A DNA stretch of 64,000 bases from Desmodesmus armatus (Eukaryota > Chlorophyta > Chlorophyceae > Sphaeropleales > Scenedesmaceae): NCBI GenBank assembly GCA_007449985.2, contig VIIQ02000015.1, positions 596,001 to 660,000 on the forward strand, in the 5' to 3' direction. This document shows positions 1 through 11,300 of this stretch, piece after piece (positions within the stretch are counted from its first letter, which is position 1; each line of letters opens with the position of its first letter). The position numbers and the translations under genes were made by a program. Under the pieces are notes generated by a model. That model worked only from the letters and a program-made list of their open reading frames with translations. It searched no databases and was not told where the DNA came from.

Positions 1-132
1 CATACTGCAGTGGCATGCTGTACTGTCGGTGCCACAAAAACCATGTCAGTTCAGCTGGTAGAGAGATCTTTGCAGGCCGCATGTCGCCTGCAGGCATGGT
101 TGTACAGCTGTAGCAGCCGGCCAGGCACTCAC

Positions 133-1695
133 TGTTGCTGCCCCGCCCAGCTGCCTGGCTGCCAGACATCCAGGAAGGCAGCGGCACCACGTCTGTGTTG
201 GCACCACCCCTGACAGCAAGAGCCCTGCGCTCCCTGGCATTGTAGCCCTCCTGCGCCTTCAGCTCTGCAGTCACAATTGCCACAAGTAGCCGTCACAACT
301 GGTTGGTGACCGTCAGCACATGTACTACATGAGGACAAGCGTTGGTAGGTCTGATGGGTTGCAGGGTAGACATGCCATGATGTGGATGCAACGCTGTCCC
401 ATATCAGGCTTTTGAGCCTGCTGTTCACGTTCAAACTGACACTGTTCATTATCTGCTGTGCAGGTGTGCTTACTGAGCAGGTACTTGTACAGGTACTGCA
501 GCAGCTCCAGCAGGTCAGTCCTGGAGCCCCTGCCCAGCTTGTGCACTGGGATTTCCTGCAGGCGATGCAACATGTCAACGGACACTTGGTAGCTCCCTCA
601 CTGACAAATCCTCTTACAACCTTCTTGCAATACATAGCATCAAAACAGTTCTGGTGCTAGGGTGTGGCGTGCAGAGATGGCATGTATGCAGCTGGCACAT
701 GTGCAGCTTGTCGGGATGTCTGCCTGGTGGGACTTGTATCTATCTCAGATGATCGTCAGATATCAAGTGCATCGTTGGGGCGTCCCCTCCCCGCCCTTGC
801 CCCGGCTTCATAAGGGCTGTAGAGTCTTTCACAGTACCTCCCCGGCTGAGATATGTGGAGATATCTGCCTGTTCCCAGAACCAACTACCTGTAGATATTA
901 TCTTGTTACTTCAAGATATCGGCCGCAAAAATCTCGCCACAGATAGATACCTTCCTCCCCCTTGTCCACCCATCATTGTGTTTGTCAGACAAGTCGATTT
1001 CAATCCACAAGAAGCACCGTAGCAGGATACAAGACAGCAGCTAAACCACTAGTGAAGACTGTGACATGGCATGTATGCAGCTGGCACATGTGCAGCTTGA
1101 GCGTGCCTGCTTGATCAGCACTTACCCGTGTGAGGGTTATGGCTGTGAAGCCCTGCTGCAGCACCTTGTAGTTTGGCACGCTCTCATACTCGTTGCTGGC
1201 ATGGTAATTCACCTGCAGCAGCATGGTCACATGTCATGACTCATGACTGCTCTCTGATGTGCACAAGTGTGCACTTTCCAGAACTGCTGACTGAATTTGT
1301 GAATATCCCGGCCTTATCAGGCATGCAGTCTGCATCTGAGCTGGCATATGGACTTTGCAGCAGTTTCTGAGCAGGCATCAAGGTGTACCTTGTGCATGGG
1401 GATGGCATCCTTGAAGTAGGCATCCAGCATCTGGCAGAAGACAGCACCAGATGCAAACTGCTCCAGCCTGCAGGGCGAAGGACGCATACCCTGATCAGTC
1501 AGTACCAGAGCATGCAGCACACAATTCTGCATGCACGGATCATCTCCAGCCTGCTCACTTGCTGAGCTGCAGCTGCAAGAGGCCATTGATCCACTCCAGC
1601 AGCTCCGTTTTGCTGGCATACTGATTGCCTTCTGCTGGGGCGTCGTGATCGCTCTGCCTGGCCGTGCCCGGCCTGTTGGTACTAGTGTGGCTCAT
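133..1695 (-). CDS. EB1: EB1-family microtubule plus-end tracking protein, 3' end outside window
   Basis: Microtubule plus-end binding protein. Exons read 1559-1695, 1389-1467, 1126-1212, 474-555 and 133-264, with GT-AG introns and matching phases; 172 residues are visible. Residues 30-128 form the N-terminal calponin-homology domain: ELLEWINGLLQLQLSKLEQ, then ASGAVFCQMLDAYF, IPMHKVNYHASNEYES, NYKVLQQGF and a closing IPVHKLGRGS...LLELLQYLYKYL segment, which matches the EB1 pattern throughout. The last visible exon reads as the linker that follows the CH domain. The coiled-coil EB-homology domain and stop must lie left of base 133, because exon 5 ends in a clean GTGAGT donor. The start is the ATG at 1695, the only one giving the domain a short leader. 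Intron 3 (556-1125) contains a transposon-like repeat. It is divergent from ARL6. The family call is secure; which EB paralogue is not. Confidence 0.88.
677..1099. repeat. 34-bp direct repeats bracketing the element in EB1 intron 3
   Basis: The same 34 bases (beginning ATGGCATGTATGCAGCTG) occur at 677-710 and 1066-1099, on either side of the transposon-like repeat at 707-1045. The left copy overlaps the element by about four bases. A direct repeat this long is not a usual transposase target-site duplication; it could reflect microhomology-driven insertion or an older local duplication. Confidence 0.75.
707..1045 (+). mobile_element. Truncated copy of the TIR element, inside EB1 intron 3
   Basis: About 339 bp nearly identical to 4538-4877; I see one single-base indel and one substitution near the right end. 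It keeps the right terminal repeat but lacks the left one and about 115 bp of unique interior. No transposase reading frame is present. It lies wholly inside EB1 intron 3, in the opposite orientation to EB1 transcription. Confidence 0.8.
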
Positions 1696-2069
1696 CCTTG
1701 ACTGCTTGGCAATCAATCACAGCAACATGGCACTGGTGCTGCTGGGAGTCAGCAGGTTGCAGTACTGTACTTACAGTGCTGCGGGGAGACAGAAACCATA
1801 GCATCGACAGGGAACGAAATATACACATGCAGACAAGATGGTGACCAGCGAACACCATGTAACTGTGATGAGTAAACGCAGGTGGGTGAGTCAAACCAGT
1901 TGACCGATGCAATGCCGAAGCAGCTGCCACAGGCAACTTTCACTGCCTCAGGAGTAGAAAACAGGTGTTCAAGAGGAAAGACAAGCCTGCTCGTAGAAGG
2001 ATTCTCTGATGCATCAATCTTTGGGCTGTGCAGCCCGGTCACTCCATACATCTGTATACAGCAGTTGAT
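1696..2069. promoter_or_regulatory. Shared intergenic region between divergent EB1 and ARL6
   Basis: 374 bp separate the two start codons, so both 5' UTRs and both promoters must fit here. I see no convincing TATA box or other named element. The region is inferred to be a bidirectional promoter from gene arrangement alone. Confidence 0.55.
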
Positions 2070-3981
2070 ATGGGGCTTTTTCAGAAACTTCTTGACTTCC
2101 TGGGTCTCAGTGGACAAAAGGTGCAGCATTCGATCAGGATGCATGACCTCAGCAAGGTGTTACCATGACGTTGAGTGGCAGCAAGCATGTCTCTGACACA
2201 CTGCACCGTGTCACATGCAACAAATGTACAGGTCAATGTGCTGGTGGTGGGCCTGGACAACAGTGGAAAGACCACTGCTATAGAACGCCTCAAGGTAAAC
2301 ACCTTCACACCATCAGCAGCCTGCAGCAGCAGCATGGTTGGCCACTGCTGTGCTGATGTTGCATCCACGTGCCAAAACTGCTTGTGCAGCCCAAGAGCAA
2401 GCAGGTGGTGGATGTTGCTCCAACCGTAGGGTTCAATGTGGAGGAGTTCCAGAGAGGGTAAGTGCTGCTTGCCAACTTGACAGCAGCAGCTGGCAGCCCA
2501 GCTCCACCAATGCCAGTATCCCAGCACACTATGTCAGCACGCAGCAGTTGATGCCTTGAAGGATGACTGCATGCAACCAAGTTCCAGCTTATGTCCATTC
2601 TCGCAGCAGCGTTGCAGTCATGTGCCAGCAGCAGCAGCAGCCTCTCATCCCCATGAGAGCTGGCCAGCTCTGAGTTCAGCTGTCAGCACGGCTCGCCGAG
2701 CAGGCTGCTCCAGCCCCAGCCACAGCAGTTGTGCTGTTCACGGACCCAAGCGTTTTCTCACATGCCTCTGCAGGGGTTTGAACTTCACGGTGTTTGATAT
2801 GTCTGGTGCTGGGCGCTACCGCATGCTGTGGGAGCACTACTACAGGGAGGCGCAGGCAGTCATCTTTGTGCTGGACAGCGCAGACAAACTGAGGCTGTGA
2901 GTACGGCAGGGCAGGGGAGGTCCGGTAGCCGGCACCTCTTGATGAGTACCAGCAAGAGGGCCATGTGTGTGTTGGCAGGGGCCATGCACAGCAAAGTGCC
3001 AGCACAGCAAGCCCAAGGTGACCTTGCATGGTGGGCTGGCAGCCTTATGTCCATCAGGCATCTGCCAATGCCCTTGCAATCAGGACCCCGCCATTTTGTT
3101 AGGGTGTGCGCTCAGCAGCCGCGGCCGTGTCGTGCCTGTGTGAGGCTCAGCTGTGGCAACAGTAAGCTCCCAGGCTCTTCATGGCACGCTTGGGGATTTT
3201 TGGGTTGGTTTTCATCCTCACAAAAGCGTCAGGCTTCTCTGTTTTGATCCTCAGTATGTTGTTCCTTCTGGGTTGTTGTGCTATCTCCGTGATATCAGTG
3301 AATGGCTGGCATGAGCTCTTGAGTTTCATAGCTACAGGTGTAACTTTGATTTGATTTGATTTGATGGCACACAAGTTCTATCACAGCATGCAGACGTATG
3401 TCTGGCCCAATGGCATTCCCTGACACACAGCACTTCAAATGGCTGCTCAAGAAACAGCCCACACATGCTGCTCAGCGGATACCAACCCCAAACCATGCAG
3501 GAACTGTACCATGCCATGTCAATGTTGTGCAGGGTTGTTGCCAAGGATGAGCTAGACAACCTGCTGACACACCACCAGCTGGGCAAGCGGGTACCCATGC
3601 TGTTCCTGGCCAACAAGATGGACCTGCCCACAGCACTGGCACCAGTGGAGCTGGCACAGGTGCGTGTTTGTGGCAGCAGTGGCAGGCAGCTAAAATAGCA
3701 GCAGGCGCAGCAGTGAGGAACACCGTGTTGTGAATCGCATGGTTCGGTGTCATGTTTGTTGGTCCAACATGTTGATGACTCATTCATGTCGGCTGCTGCT
3801 GTGTGCGCGTGTCATACTGCCATGTGCATGTGCTGTGCATGCTGTGTCTGGCTGTCGGCAGGCGCTTCACCTTGAGGAGATGCAGGAGCGGCCCTGGCAG
3901 ATTGCGTCCACCAACGGCCTCACGGGGGAGGGCTTGGACAAGGCCATGGAGTGGCTGGCAGACAAGCTCCTGCGCAGCTAG
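2070..3981 (+). CDS. ARL6: ADP-ribosylation factor-like GTPase ARL6/BBS3
   Basis: Small GTPase that recruits the BBSome coat for ciliary membrane trafficking. Exons: 2070-2120, 2232-2294, 2390-2457, 2774-2896, 3533-3659 and 3862-3981; 183 residues (human ARL6 has 186). It begins [15 protein letters not shown], keeping Gly2 and the ARL6-type amphipathic N-terminus. Motifs: P-loop GLDNSGKT (24-31), switch I around [11 protein letters not shown], switch [23 protein letters not shown], and a closing [23 protein letters not shown]6 rather than ARF or another ARL is indicated by the FTVFDMSG and GRYR-LWEHYY signatures. Odd: residue 73, the catalytic Gln in human ARL6, is Ala (GCT). Intron 4 (2897-3532) contains a dispersed introner-like repeat. 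Its presence implies a lineage with cilia or a retained BBS pathway. Confidence 0.93.
3226..3365 (+). repeat. Introner-like repeat copy in ARL6 intron 4
   Basis: About 140 bp closely similar to the complete intron 2 of the HflX gene (55101-55232) and in the same orientation relative to transcription. Shared landmarks run from GCGTCAG, through CCGTGATATCAGTGAATGGC and TCATAGCTACAGGTGT, to a TTTGATTTGATTTG tail. In HflX these ends coincide with the splice sites; here the copy lies inside a larger 636-bp intron. Confidence 0.75.
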
Positions 3982-4300
3982 CCAGCTGGACACAGCATTG
4001 CATGGCACAGCACCGTGCTGTGCTGTGGCACAGCACAGCGCGACGCAGCCAGCCTGTGCTGAGCACAGCGGAGCCGCAGCATGGGATGTGGCATGCGGCA
4101 CAAGTGCCCCTCAGCAGGGCCCAGCAGTGTCGCTGTAGCAGTGCCACAGCAGAGGCGTTTCCAGCAGCCGCAGCAGCAAGCTGTCGGTACCCTTTGTTGG
4201 TTGGTGCCCATTACAGTGCTGCAGGCTCCACACCACACAGCTGAACCCTGTTGGGGTGAGGAGTTGTTGGGCACATGTCTGTCACAGTTATCATTAGTAG

Positions 4301-4877
4301 TTTGGCTGCTGTCTTGTATCCTGCTACGGGTGCTTCTTGTGGGTAAAAATCAACTTGTCTGACAAACACAATGATGGGGGGGCAAGATGGAGGAAGGTAT
4401 CTATCTGTGGCGAGATTTTGCGCCGGGCCAGCGTCAGACACCCAGAGCAAGGAGGGAAACTTGGCCCCCGGGCCACCCAGGGTGAAAACGTGGGCTTTGA
4501 AAGACATAGAATCGCACAAACTGCAGGCTGTGCCGCCCTTGTCGGGATGTCTGCCTGGTGGGACTTGTATCTATCTCAGATGATCGTCAGATATCAAGTG
4601 CATCGTTGGGGCGTCCCCTCCCCGCCCTTGCCCCGGCTTCATAAGGGCTGTAGAGTCTTTCACAGTACCTCCCCGGCTGAGATATGTGGAGATATCTGCC
4701 TGTTCCCAGAACCAACTACCTGTAGATATTATCTTGTTACTTCAAGATATCGGCCGCAAAAATCTCGCCACAGATAGATACCTTCCTCCCCCTTGTCCAC
4801 CCATCATTGTGTTTGTCAGACAAGTCGATTTCAATCCACAAGAAGCACCCGTAGCAGGATACAAGACAGCAGCCAAA
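4301..4877. mobile_element. Non-autonomous element with about 122-bp terminal inverted repeats
   Basis: 4301-4422 is the near-exact inverted counterpart of 4755-4877. Termini read TTTGGCTGCTGTC... and ...GACAGCAGCCAAA. The interior (about 330 bp) has no coding capacity, so this resembles a MITE or other non-autonomous DNA transposon. No clear target-site duplication is visible at the borders. It lies between ARL6 and the RNA-binding protein gene. The partial copy at 707-1045 shows the family has moved recently, since the two copies barely differ. Confidence 0.75.
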
Positions 4878-5412
4878 GTCTGAGCTCAAGCAAGCACGTC
4901 TGAAGTGAACGTCTCCTGTCAAGCTTTACTTGAAGCTGTGGTGATCGTTTGGAGGCATTTGCGAGGCGCTAGGTGAGCTGGAAGCGATGAATCCAGCCGC
5001 ACAGTGCTTGGGGCTTGCTGCTGCGCCCTGGGCCATCCCGTCCCCTGGAATGGGCTGTGTGTGCTTCCAGCTGGTTCTTTAGCGCCGCTTTGGCCTTGTG
5101 CAGCTCGCCCTTGTCGTGCTCGCCCTCTTGCAGTGCTGGGCGTCCGCCTTGCTCGCCTTGGCCCCTCGTCAGCCTACCTTGTTTTGGCGTTGCTCGTTTT
5201 CTTGTGGAGGCATCCCCGGTGCCGTGCAGCTCTAAGTAGGGCGCCTCTCGGGTGCCACTTGCTCAGCAGAGTCACGTTGTCGTTCTTGCACGTGTGCGCA
5301 GGAAACCCTTCCCACACGATTCGGAACAGTCGATAAGCTGGCCACTGTAGAGCTCCTGCCGGCCTGGTCTGGCGGCATTGTTGGACACCCACCCCCTCTC
5401 ATCAATGGGGCA
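4878..5412 (+). promoter_or_regulatory. Promoter and 5' UTR region of the RNA-binding protein gene
   Basis: 535 bp with no supportable exon. It is C- and T-rich over 5000-5230. An ATG a few bases before the chosen start (5406) runs into a stop after two further codons, so it could act only as a minimal upstream ORF. Confidence 0.4.
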
Positions 5413-8310
5413 ATGATGGCTCTGTCCAGCAGCCCAGACAGCGACAGCTTCCAGCAGCTGTCTGTGCACGGGTCACCCAGCCCTATTGATCAGTCGCAGG
5501 AGGCCCCACGGAAGCTTGCAGTGCTGGGCCTTCCTTGGGACACCAGGTGGGCAGCTTGCAGGGCCCATGGTCTGCATGCATGCCTGCAGCCTGCAAGTTC
5601 ATTTCAGCAGGTTACTGCGATTTTGTTGGGCTACACCAACCATTGTCACATGCTGCAGCAGCCATGCATACGCCTGGGCAGCAAGCGGCACCAGCAGCAT
5701 GGGTCATGCTGCTGCAGCAGCACAAGCGCAGATCTTGTGGTGTGGCTGCTGCAGATCGCTAGATCCAGCGTCCCCAAGCACTGCAGCCCTCACAACAATC
5801 ACTGTGAATGCGCTGGACCGACCCTGTTCTTAGCTATGGCCCAACCCCTTTGCTCAACCCCCCTGCTGTTGCTGCTGCTGTGTGCTGCAGTGAGGACACC
5901 CTGCGCCTGCACTTCAGCCAGTATGGTGCTGTCGAGGCCACAGAGGTTATGAAGGACAGGGTCAGTGGCAAGAGCAGGGGATTCGGCTTTGTCACATTCA
6001 TGGACCCCGCCTGCGCAGCAGCAGCACTGCAGATGGAGCACACCATCGACGGTCGCCGCTGCGAGGCCAAGGTTGCTTTGCCCAAGGTGAGGGCAAGCAA
6101 GTGTGGAAAGCAGAAGTGCCCCAGTGCAGCAGTATTAAATCGTGCGCGTGATCAGTTGTGCATGTGAGCAGTGGTGTTGGCAACTGCCTCTCACAGCAGT
6201 AGCAGCAGCAGTCGTCCTGCAGGCGACAGTAGCATGCAAGACCAGACCCCTGTGCAGGCAAACGCCACAGGCAAGCAAGCCAAGATCAGCAGGCACACGC
6301 TTGTGCATTTCACAGTGCATTTCACTGCTGTTCTCATGCTCACTTCTTGCCAACTGCCGCTGTTTGTTGCTGCTGCTGTTGCTGCAGAACATGCTGCAGG
6401 GCGACACCGCCACCACAGCAGCGCGCACCACCCGCATCTTTGTGGCGCGCATCCCCCAGTCGGTGACAGACACTCAGTTCAGGGCCTACTTTGAGAAGTA
6501 CGGCAAGCTGCAAGACGCCTACATGCCCCGCGACCACAGCCGCCAGATGTACAGGGGCATCGGCTTTGTCACGTTTGCCTCACCAGAGAGTGTGGAGAAG
6601 GTCATGGCCTGCAAGCACTGGTGAGTCATGAGGCTCGCAGCAGCAGCAGCAGCACCTTGGTGCTGTTGTCATGGATGGCAGTCAGACCCTTGGTGCTGGA
6701 CGACATGGTCAGTCACTTAGCAAGGCTTACAGGATGCATGTGCAGGGCAGGCGCGTCAATGAGTGGCACAGACACATAGACAGTCCTGCGCAGGATGACA
6801 TGCAGTCCTCTGCATTCTGTGCCATCTTCGAATTCGTCACCCTGACTGCTGCTGCTGCTGCTGTGTTGCTGTTGCTGTGCGTGCCTGCTGTGCTCTGCTG
6901 TGATGTGTTGCCTGCAGGCTGAATGGTCACGAGGTGGCTATCGACCGCGCCACCCCCAAGGAGGACGGCCGCACCAGCCACAGCCACAGCACCACACTGG
7001 GCTCCAAGCCCGTGCAGGGCAGCGGCACCCGCCGCTCCTTCGACAACGGCGCAGGCATCGTTGGCCCCGGCCTGACCCCCATGATGACCTACCAGCAGCA
7101 GCTGTCACAGATGCTGGCTGACCCTGCAGGCATGGCAGCCTCCCTGGCCAACGGCCTGCGGCTCAGCGAGGAGCAGCAGAGGGACCTCAGCAACGCAGCA
7201 GCAGAGCTGGCCACCAGCCACTTCAATGCCGCAGCCGCCGCGGCTGCAGCAGCCTGCGCAGACTTCAACGCTGCCGCAGCTGCCGCTGCAGCTGAGCAGG
7301 CCGCGTGCTGCCCTGCAGGCGGCAGCTCGCCCCTGCTGCCCTCCACCACAGCAGCAATGCTGTGCGGCCTCAACGGCGATCCCACACCCGTCAGCTGCCA
7401 CCACAGCGACGGCAGCAAGTCGCCCAACACGGCAGCAATGGACGGCAACGCAGCCGCCAACGCAGCAGCGACAGCAGCAGCAGCAGCCGCCATGGCAGCA
7501 ATGGCGCAGGGCATGCCCCTGCCAAGCCTGGCAGGCCTGCCTGGCCTGCTGGGTGGCCTGCCCCATGGCATGACAGGCGCCCAGCTGGGCGGCATCGGCA
7601 AGAACGCAGGGCTGTTCCCTCCGGCTCCGATGAGCCATGGCTTTGCGCCCCTGCCCGGCCTGCCAGGCCCCCTGGGCCCGCCCCTGTGCCCTCCTGACGC
7701 CTTTGGCGCCAGCCTGTTCCCTGGCCTGCCCGGCCTGAAGGCTCCCCTGCCGCCTGCTGCTGCCCCCAGCACCACGCGCAAGAGCTTGGACAGCGTGCTG
7801 GCCCCCAACGCGCAGCGCCGCAGCAGCGAGAACCCCGCCATCCAGAGCGTGCGCGCCGGCCCGCGCATCTTCATCGGCAAGCTCACCAAGGACACCACAG
7901 AGGCTGACGTCAAGGAGTACTTTGGCCGCTTTGGCTTTGTGATGGACGTCTACATGCCCAAGGCGAAGGACAACAAGGCCGAGCACCGCGGCTTTGGCTT
8001 CGTGACCTTCGAGACAGATGCCGCCATCAAGCGCGTGGTGGGCGCCGGCACCCACAAGCTCAAGGGCAGCACCATCGCCATCGACATCGCCATGCCCAAG
8101 CTTGATGAGGAGCTTGGCCTGGACCTGGGCCTTGGTGCCCTGGGTGCCGGTGCTGCAGCCCCTGCTGGTGCTGGTGGCCTGGGCCTGCCTGGTAACGTGG
8201 GTGGCCGCCCCCTGGGCAACCCCAACTTCGATGCCATGGCTGCAGGCATGATGGCGGCTGCGGCTGCTGCCCAGCAGTTCAGTGTGCGCTCCTCCATGCC
8301 CCTGATGTGA
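5413..8310 (+). CDS. Three-RRM RNA-binding protein, hnRNP/TDP-43-like
   Basis: Exons 5413-5546, 5891-6086, 6388-6620 and 6918-8310; 651 residues. RRM1 (about 35-110) has RNP2 LAVLGLPW and RNP1 KSRGFGFVTF; RRM2 (about 127-205) has IFVARI and YRGIGFVTF; RRM3 (about 502-580) has IFIGKL and HRGFGFVTF. The LGLPWDTSEDTL opening of RRM1 with HTIDGRRCEAK, and VMDVYMPK in RRM3, resemble TDP-43 RRM1 and RRM2 more than other families I know. TDP-43 has two RRMs, though, so this is likeness, not orthology. Between RRM2 and RRM3 lies about 300 residues of low-complexity Ala/Gly/Pro/Leu sequence with polyalanine runs, and another Gly/Ala-rich tail follows RRM3; these are probably disordered. Likely roles are mRNA splicing, stability or translation. 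A DAZAP1/Musashi-type or CHLAMY1 C3-like protein is an alternative. Confidence 0.85.
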
Positions 8311-11300
8311 AGGGTACAGTGAGCGGGAGGGTGTGCGTCGCTGTCTGCGTGTAGGCAGTCGCTGGGGTCTCTGGTCGGATGGCAAGCTGCTCAAGAAGCG
8401 TTGGGGTTGATGTGCGTGTTTCGTGCGCGCTCAGTTCTAGGGTTCTATGTCTGGATGCTGTTGAGCCGCACGCAAGAACTGTCTGTGCAGTCAGTTCCCT
8501 TTGACTGTAGTTTTTGGCGTTGCATGGTGGATCCTGCCGTGCACCGCACGTTAAAAGGTGATGTGGGGTCGGCCTGATGATGTTTGTTTGGGCGCGCTGA
8601 CGCCTCTGTGCGGGTTGTCGCCCAGCATCATGCGGTTGGTGTGATGTTTGCCCTGTCTTTTGGTGTCGTTGTGTGAGCAGCACAGGGTGATTTTGCCAGT
8701 GTGACGGTGGGCCTTCTGCCACTTTGACCTCTCGGCTTGTATGTGTACGTGCATGTGCTGTCTTCTGTTTTGTGTTGGCCTGTAGTCGTGTACTGCTGTT
8801 TCCATGAGCAGCTTGGGTCTTCGGCTTCTCCCGTGCTTGGGCTCCTGTCAAGGGGCGTATGTTTGTGAAATAGTTTGCCTTGCGCACTCCCACCGGTTTG
8901 TGGTGTGGGAGTGCTGGTGTTTGTCAAGCCATGTGGTGCCGTTGGTGGGACCATGTGGTCAAGTTTGTGGGTCTCTGGCTGAAGCCGACGTCGACAACAG
9001 GCGGTGTGCAGCAGTGCTGCTCCAGCTGTGCACTGCCAGACAAAGTGTACTCCTTCATGGAGTGTTCTGCAAGGTGTGGTGGTCTTTTTGGGGCTCTGCT
9101 GCACAACACTTCAGCAGGGGAACTCACTCCTGCTGCTGCGTGGCCTGTACCGCAGGCACACAGGGTGTTTGTGTCAGCAGCCAAGTTGGCCCTGCTTGCA
9201 ACAGGTACTGCCCTCCGGAATACCACAAAGTGTATGTGTGCAGCACACTGTTCCTATCGTCAGAAGGAGCCACATCCTGGCACCCTCGCACTGTGTGCGG
9301 ATGGGGTGTGCTGTTTGTTTGTCACCCACGCTGTTTGCGTGTTGTCCCTTGGTAGCTCCTATAGGGTATGTGTTGCCAGCTGTCACTCTCCTTTGTCAGC
9401 TGTTGCATGGATGGCGGGGTGGGGAGGCAGGGTGCTGTTGTTTGAGCCCTAGGGCGATTAGGTTATGGGAGCAGCCCAAGTCTCTGGCGTGCGCTGCTGG
9501 AGCTTGCTGCGGTGCATCCCCAACGAGTTAGTGCCCGTGAGGGGCCAGCCTTTGCTGGAGGAGGTTATGCAGCGAGAGGAGGGAGTGGTGAGGAGGTGTC
9601 TTTGCAGGCTGGTTGCTTGAAACAGCTTTGGACGCACCAGATGCGGTGTTTCTGTGTGTGACATGAGTGTGGATGTACATGCATGCTGTTGTTTGAAACA
9701 CGTGCTGCCTGCATACACTCTTGCAAGAGCACAGCCGCTCGTGCATACCGTTGTTTTCAGGGACTGCGTGCTTGGACTGACCTGTCGACCTGTGCAGCTT
9801 CTTTGAAGAGCTGCCATCGTGTTGCGGGTGTTGAATGCCACTTTTGTGTGGTGTGGCTGCTGTGGCGGCTGCATCCTCATGGCACCACTGTTGTGCTCAC
9901 ACGCAACCGTGTGTTGACAGCAGCAGTGAGAGAAGGCGGAGGAGGGGAAGGGAAGAGACGTTGGTGCTGCATGCCCCTAGGGGCGTGTGTGTCTGGCTGT
10001 GTCCACAGCCAGAAGCCCTTGCATGCTGCACTTGGCTGTGGCCTGTGCCGTGCAGTTGGGCTGTTTTGGTTGGCCGGGCTGTTGTGGCGCTTGCTGCTCA
10101 GTGTTTCGTGTTTGTGCGCAGCCAAAATGCTTGAGTTGATGTATTGGCTGTGTCCGTATTCGCCCAGGGTTGGTCCCTGGTGCGCGTAGTGCTGTTGCAG
10201 CATGCTGGTCAGTGCCCGGCCCCTGTAGTCCTGGTCGTGTGCTCTCTTGTGTCTTACTGTCAAGGTAGATGTGCTGGCCGTTTGGCGTAGCTGTTGTTTG
10301 AAGATGCGGTGCTGAAGGAACCACTGTGGGTGCACCATAGGGTGCCACCTGCAGCGGGCGAGTCGTTTCTGTGCCGTCTGTCCCTGTTCCAGGCGCGGAC
10401 GGTCCCTTTGCAGCTGCTTGGTGTGTCGGTCCCTTTGCAGCTGCTTGGTGTGTCAACCTGAATCATCTCGTGCGCTATTTTGTTGTCTAGCAGGGTTTGG
10501 GCCTTGTGAGTTGGCGGGCGTGTGACAGCAGTGGAAGCTGGAGAGAGGTGCTGGCTGTGTGCTTCTGCAGAGTGTCAGTAGCCTGTGCATGAGTGCTGCA
10601 GTGGGTTGCTGTGCATAAGAGTCGACCGCGCTGCACTGCCTACCTTACGATGCCAAGGTACCTACAGTGTCTTGAGAGCATACATGGCAGATATCTTCCT
10701 TGCTCTGTTTGCTAGAGACACCAGGAGTGTGCGTGTGTGCATCTGCAGCTGCGGGTTTGTCTTGGCAAGCGCCGGTGTTATATCATGGGTCTGGTCCTGC
10801 AAACTAGTGGAGGGAGGGACTGCTGCCCTGGTTTTTGTTGTGTGCTGCAGCGATCGTTGACAGAGCTGCCCCACTGACAGGGCAGAGGCCTTTGGGGCAG
10901 CCCAGAGAGAGGGGTGAAGTTCCTGCACGGGAGGGTTGGGGTGCTGCTGCTGCAGCGCCGCGGGTTTTTGGCGCGTCGGGACGGCCGCAGGTTAATTGCA
11001 TGGGTGTCTCCCTGCATTCTTCGGCGTGCGGGAGTGGTGTGTGGGTGATGTGTGCTGCTCTGCAGGCTCCGCACATGCGCTTGTGTGGCTGCGCTGTCGA
11101 CTGTGTTTTTTGACGCAACTGCTGCTTCTGGTTGACTGCTGCTGAGGCGGTCTGCTCGGGTGGTTGCTGCCTGCACGCAGAGTCCTTGGTTCAGTGAGGG
11201 CATCAGATGTCTGCATATGTTGAGCACAGGCGTAGGCCGCATCATCCAGCTGCTTGTGCGAGCCGAGAGAGAGGGCCTTGTTTTCAGCTGGTGGTGTGTC

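Noticed and set aside
3147..3374. Minus-strand frame similar to the frame at 55108-55225 as a conserved protein
   Set aside because: The similarity is at the DNA level between two intronic repeat copies and runs antisense to both genes, so the shared translation is incidental.
5413..8310. Assignment as the CHLAMY1 C3 (CELF-type) clock protein
   Set aside because: It also has three RRMs, but the RNP motifs and the LGLPW and VMDVYMP features fit hnRNP/TDP-43 better than CELF; left as an alternative only.
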